From NCBI GenBank assembly GCA_031280325.1, contig JAITGW010000104.1, positions 1 to 6,775 on the forward strand: a stretch of 6,775 nt of DNA, read 5' to 3'. Both the position numbers and the translations under genes were made by a program. Below, piece after piece: positions 6,297 through 6,775 of this stretch (within the stretch, counting starts at the first letter, position 1; the number at the start of each line of letters is the position of its first letter). This stretch comes from Oscillospiraceae bacterium (GTDB lineage: Bacteria; Bacillota; Clostridia; Oscillospirales; Oscillospiraceae). The notes below the pieces were generated by a model. The model was not told where the DNA came from, made no database searches, and was given only the letters and a program-made list of their open reading frames with translations.

Positions 6297-6775
6297 TTAC
6301 ACCGCGGCGTACCGCTTTAAGTCTCCGGTGTAGATCACATCCCCCGCGAGCGTGAATAAATCCTGCGGCGTTACGAGGCTGCGCCGCCGCTTTCCGTCGC
6401 ATATACCGCTGCGCGAGAGGATAAAATATACAAATTCAGAGCAGACAAATCGTCTGCCGTCGCGCGTGGCAATGCCGAACGCCGCCATGAAAAGCCCAAG
6501 GTAATTATAGCCGAACCATTTGCTGTGCCGCGAGAACACGTCCACAAACTCGCGCGCTTTTTCGTATTCCGTCCGCGACACCGCAATTTCCAGCACCGCG
6601 CCCGGCAGCGTCGGCGCGATACCGTAAACCCCGGTATGAAGCTGCTCCCGCCGGAAGCAGCCGAGAAACGGATTTCGCGTATACCTGCGCCCGAAGCTGA
6701 ACATTTCGCGCAAATCAGCGTCAAAGGAGATCGCGGCGTGGGTGTATCTGCTTCCGGTGAGGATGTGTATCGCGT
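6297..6775 (-). CDS. Putative permuted NlpC/P60-like (YiiX/YaeF-type) cysteine hydrolase, 5'-partial
   Basis: The frame is open through the right edge, so the N-terminus is missing and the internal TTG (6713) or ATG (6704) is unlikely to be the real start. Upstream codons continue sensibly as IHILTGSRYTHAAISFD and then LREMFSFGRRY. The His in YTHAAISFD (codon 6740-6738) precedes a Cys in RFVCSEFVYFIL (codon 6443-6441). In ordinary NlpC/P60 peptidases the catalytic Cys comes first. His-before-Cys, with a CSEFV-like helix, is the order seen in the circularly permuted papain-like YiiX/YaeF group, which acts on amide or ester bonds in cell-envelope components or lipids. Assignment rests on these motifs and on general resemblance to conserved clostridial proteins. 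No substrate can be inferred. The gene ends in TAA at 6299-6297 and converges on the terminator at 6244-6284. Confidence 0.65.
   Translation of the reverse strand, partial: AIHILTGSRYTHAAISFDADLREMFSFGRRYTRNPFLGCFRREQLHTGVYGIAPTLPGAVLEIAVSRTEYEKAREFVDVFSRHSKWFGYNYLGLFMAAFGIATRDGRRFVCSEFVYFILSRSGICDGKRRRSLVTPQDLFTLAGDVIYTGDLKRYAAV

Overview
The window looks like a piece of chromosome from a GC-rich, probably spore-capable member of the Clostridia (Bacillota; an Oscillospiraceae-like gut lineage would fit). The evidence is the Gram-positive style of the DnaE PHP domain, strong AGGAGG-type ribosome binding sites, the pairing of a eukaryote-type NADP isocitrate dehydrogenase with a YbhJ-type aconitase, and a ferritin-like relative that carries a sporulation-sigma-like promoter. 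The lineage call is inference, because no rRNA gene is present.

Layout. At the left edge (1-507, minus) is the N-terminal third or less of a PHP domain of the replicative DNA polymerase III alpha subunit, running out of the window. Next to it is an AT-rich island of about 500 bp (roughly 40% GC, against 60-68% in the flanks). It holds a small secreted-protein gene that reads as two overlapping frames, so it is a frameshifted gene or a short sequencing error. It has a near-consensus sigma-A promoter of its own that starts right after the icd stop codon. The centre is a minus-strand cluster transcribed in the order rsmE (5344-4616), aconitase-family hydratase (4582-2348) and icd (2287-1070), with gaps of 33 and 60 nt. 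The last two genes give the oxidative arm from citrate to 2-oxoglutarate, a route that commonly supplies glutamate in anaerobes with an incomplete TCA cycle. RsmE is a housekeeping 16S rRNA methyltransferase that appears to share the operon promoter.

Across a 100-bp divergent promoter region lies a plus-strand gene (5445-6197). It encodes a cysteine-rich protein whose C-terminal half resembles a ferritin-like helical bundle but lacks the ExxH metal-binding motif. Fourteen of its 15 cysteines lie in the last 111 residues, several spaced seven apart. A strong hairpin (6244-6277) ends this gene and probably also the convergent partial gene at the right edge (6297-6775, minus). That gene resembles a cysteine hydrolase of the circularly permuted NlpC/P60 (YiiX/YaeF) type.

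Most of the window is ordinary metabolism and housekeeping. The two items that deserve a second look are the cysteine-rich, ferritin-like protein with its candidate mother-cell promoter, and the frameshifted secreted-protein gene.
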